From a virus: a stretch of 64,000 nucleotides of DNA. The notes below the pieces were generated by a model. That model was not told the origin of the DNA. It did no database searches and worked only from the letters and a program-made list of their open reading frames with translations. How positions within the stretch are numbered: the first letter of the stretch is position 1; every line of letters starts with the position of its first letter. Position numbers and translations under genes: made by a program. The stretch is taken from the IMG/VR virus record IMGVR_UViG_3300010160_000045, positions 1 to 64,000 of that record; one strand, given 5' to 3'. Positions 62,263 to 64,000 of this stretch are shown in pieces.

Positions 62263-62982
62263 ATGAAAAAAGCTAAATTATACGCCCGTGTGTCAACAGA
62301 CAAGCAAGAAAGCAGCGTTGACCAACAAATAAAAGAACTGCAAGACTTCTGGGCAAGGTTAAATCTTGATGGCTATGAAGTAGAATATCTTATTGATGAA
62401 AATGTTTCGGGAGGAACTGAGTTATTTGATAGACCACAAGGCTCAAAATTAAAGGACTTAGAAGCCGATAGCATCGTTATTGCATATAAGAAGGAGCGTT
62501 TGTTCCGCAATACAATAAACGCACTACAAATCGTTTATAAATGGCTTGACGATGGGGTAACTGTTTACTTTATTGAAAATGGATTAGAGCCTCTAAATTT
62601 AAGCAATCCAAACTCAAAGTTTATATTTACAATACTTTGTGCTAAAGATGAACTTGAAAAGGACACAATCGCTTTAAGGACTAAACTTAATATGAAGTTC
62701 CGCAAAGAAAATGGGCGGACATACTCAGCAGAAGTGTTCGGATATGACAACGTAGGTGAGAGGGGAAGCAATGGAAAGATTATTGATGGTAGGTTAGTCG
62801 CCAACGAAGACGAGCAGCAGGTAATAAAACAAATTTTAGAATGGCACAATATTAACATATCCCTTAATGGTATTGCAAGGAATCTAAACGAAAGGAATAC
62901 TCCCAGCAAGAAGGGTAAGAAGTGGTCAGCAAAGACCGTAAGGGATACCATCAAGAACACTATCAATTTAGAGAGAGTATAA
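62263..62982 (+). CDS. Serine recombinase (resolvase/invertase with recombinase domain)
   Basis: A 239-aa protein. The catalytic core starts KLYARVSTDKQ with Ser11, with YKKERLFRN downstream. The C-terminal recombinase domain has AEVFGYDNVGE, SLNGIARNLNERNTPSKKGK and SAKTVRDTIKN. It is longer than small resolvases and shorter than large serine integrases (no coiled-coil or zinc finger). Inversion, resolution or integration are all possible. No matching recombination site was found. Confidence 0.82.
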   Translation: MKKAKLYARVSTDKQESSVDQQIKELQDFWARLNLDGYEVEYLIDENVSGGTELFDRPQGSKLKDLEADSIVIAYKKERLFRNTINALQIVYKWLDDGVTVYFIENGLEPLNLSNPNSKFIFTILCAKDELEKDTIALRTKLNMKFRKENGRTYSAEVFGYDNVGERGSNGKIIDGRLVANEDEQQVIKQILEWHNINISLNGIARNLNERNTPSKKGKKWSAKTVRDTIKNTINLERV

Positions 62983-62997
62983 ATAAAAAAGATATTG

Positions 62998-63028
62998 TTG
63001 ATAATTACATTATTATTATATTAATTTG
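62998..63028 (+). promoter_or_regulatory. Promoter of the zincin gene
   Basis: TTG (62998-63000), 20 bases, TTAATTTG (63021-63028; one mismatch). The ATG at 63066 is 37 bases downstream. Confidence 0.55.
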
Positions 63029-63065
63029 CATAACTAATTTAAACACTATAAAAACAAAAAAAACA

Positions 63066-63431
63066 ATGACAATATTTGAATTTACACTATACACTTTAAT
63101 GCTTAGTTATAATCCTTGTGATGTATTTAAACATTTTAATGTAACTGAAATGCACGGTCTTAATTTAGCTGATTGTGAAAAGTACAATAACACTAATGAA
63201 GATGCTTATATAGCAGGTTTGTCTAATGTATCTCCTATTGATGGTAAACCATTTGTGTTTATAAACTTAAGTAGGTGTACTGATGATATAGCAACAACTG
63301 GACTAACATTTCATGAAATGATGCACCTATCTCTTGATTTACATAATAATGATTTATCTAAAGAAGAGGAAATAATTACATGGGCAGAGCTTGAATCTTA
63401 TAAAGTACTTAAACTAATTAAAAAACAATAA
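63066..63431 (+). CDS. Small zincin-like metalloprotease candidate
   Basis: A 121-aa protein. TTGLTFHEMMHLSLDLHNND contains HExxH (HEMMH, near residues 83-87), and an EEEIITWAELES follows that could supply the third ligand. The start at 63066 fits the promoter; longer upstream readings run into the recombinase. Small metalloproteases of this kind may cut a repressor or a host factor; target unknown. A non-catalytic relative is possible. Confidence 0.62.
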   Translation: MTIFEFTLYTLMLSYNPCDVFKHFNVTEMHGLNLADCEKYNNTNEDAYIAGLSNVSPIDGKPFVFINLSRCTDDIATTGLTFHEMMHLSLDLHNNDLSKEEEIITWAELESYKVLKLIKKQ

Positions 63432-63435
63432 CACT

Positions 63436-63627
63436 ATGAAAACAAAAGCATCATTAATCCTTTGGGCAGTTGCAGCCTTATTTATGTCCTTTTGGGCTGT
63501 ATCATTTGCAATGACTGGTGTCAATTTCGGTAATTCCGAATTTATTACCTTTACACTTTCGTTTTGCGCATCACTTGTTAGTGCGGTATGTGGAGCAGGT
63601 TTTATGCAGCAATGGATGAAAAGATGA
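63436..63627 (+). CDS. Small two-helix membrane protein
   Basis: A 63-aa protein with two hydrophobic helices (SLILWAVAALFMSFWAVSFA; FITFTLSFCASLVSAVCG) and a basic C-terminus (QQWMKR). The layout is holin-like but not diagnostic. The next gene overlaps by 4 bp. Confidence 0.55.
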   Translation: MKTKASLILWAVAALFMSFWAVSFAMTGVNFGNSEFITFTLSFCASLVSAVCGAGFMQQWMKR

Positions 63628-64000
63628 GGTTACTTTGGAATCCAACCAACTTAACCTGCGAGTTTATAGTTCCTAACATTGATAAGTCCGATGGGGTGCA
63701 AAAAGTCATAGGCTTCTCAAGAGGTTGGCATCATTGGAATAGCATTAGGTTAGGTATTCGCAAAGAAAATGACTATTGCGTGTTGTACTTTTATGCTTAC
63801 ATCAAAGGTGAGCGCACTATTCAACGGATAGGGAGGTATGAAATCGGTGACCTTGTCAAGTGTGAATTAAATTGGGGCAGTTATATTGAATGCAAAGCTA
63901 ACGATGGTTACGCTTTTAGAGTTGCACCAAGACACTCTTTGCCTATTGGCTATCAGTTATATTCTTACGCTGAAAAAGATGGTGTAGAGGGTGTGAAAAT
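63624..64000 (+). CDS. Protein of unknown function, C-terminus outside window
   Basis: ATG overlaps the preceding gene by 4 bp (ATGA); the frame is open to the window end (at least 125 residues). The start MRLLWNPTNLTCEFIVPNID and beta-rich centre (YCVLYFYAYIKGERTIQRIG) give no recognised family. It continues the rightward run of genes. Confidence 0.6.
   Translation, partial: MRLLWNPTNLTCEFIVPNIDKSDGVQKVIGFSRGWHHWNSIRLGIRKENDYCVLYFYAYIKGERTIQRIGRYEIGDLVKCELNWGSYIECKANDGYAFRVAPRHSLPIGYQLYSYAEKDGVEGVK

Noticed and set aside
62263-62982. A phage integrase with an attP site
   Set aside because: The enzyme is too short for a large serine integrase, and no site or host-matching core could be recognised by eye.
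63436-63627. Holin
   Set aside because: Two membrane helices fit, but no endolysin or spanin neighbour was seen, so only a membrane protein is claimed.
1-64000. tRNA genes, rRNA genes, CRISPR arrays or a diversity-generating retroelement
   Set aside because: No cloverleaf-like sequence, regularly spaced repeat-spacer array or reverse transcriptase motif was noticed. A tRNAscan or CRISPR-finder run would be decisive.

Overview
The window looks like the central 64 kb of a double-stranded DNA phage of a Bacteroidota host; both ends cut through open genes. The host call rests on repeated promoters with the Bacteroidota primary-sigma pattern (-33 TTTG, 18-20 bases, -7 TAnnTTTG), AT-rich DNA, A-rich leaders without Shine-Dalgarno motifs, and small proteins that resemble those of Bacteroidota phages. 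The virion genes fit a short-tailed phage with an architecture like the crAss-like (Crassvirales) phages: TerL, portal, capsid, connector and tail-ring proteins, a very large tail-nozzle candidate, then giant proteins probably carried in the capsid or tail. Whether it belongs to Crassvirales cannot be settled by eye. No RNA polymerase, DNA polymerase, lysis gene, tRNA or CRISPR array was recognised here.

Layout. 1-41.7 kb is the late block, read leftward except for one gene. From right to left: metallophosphoesterase, NinG-like nuclease, small genes, candidate TerS, TerL, portal, scaffold candidate, major capsid protein, head-decoration candidate, tail/connector genes, a 1,509-aa nozzle-like protein, two near-duplicate proteins (one with an S74 chaperone domain), a 551-aa protein, a 1,671-aa protein, a complete ferritin, a 2,878-aa multi-domain 'polyvalent' protein, a 496-aa protein and a tail fibre that runs off the window. 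A rightward gene with its own promoter (33.7-34.3 kb) encodes a probable XRE-type DNA-binding protein inside this block.

41.7-42.0 kb is a divergent control region. From there to the right end all genes point right: a zinc-ribbon protein, a helicase-loader candidate and a primase-helicase (42-45 kb); small genes, an HNH homing endonuclease and an HTH protein (45-47.7 kb); two adenine methyltransferase genes separated and flanked by cassette-like inverted repeats (47.66-49.23 kb); a KilA-N-type protein and a small regulator whose promoter lies in CGTTT/AAACG operator-like palindromes (50-52 kb); about 25 tightly packed small genes, including a RadC-like protein and a 38-aa lipoprotein (52-58.9 kb); then a DnaA-domain-IV protein, an SSB-like protein, a probable annealase, a YqaJ-type exonuclease, a serine recombinase, a small zincin and two end genes (58.9-64 kb).

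The early/middle genes supply replication initiation, priming/unwinding, single-strand protection, recombination, methylation and regulation. The late genes package DNA, build the particle and probably deliver large effector proteins plus a ferritin into the new host. Host-type promoters precede the rightward operons and a few leftward ones. An AT-rich palindromic motif recurs at several late-gene borders.
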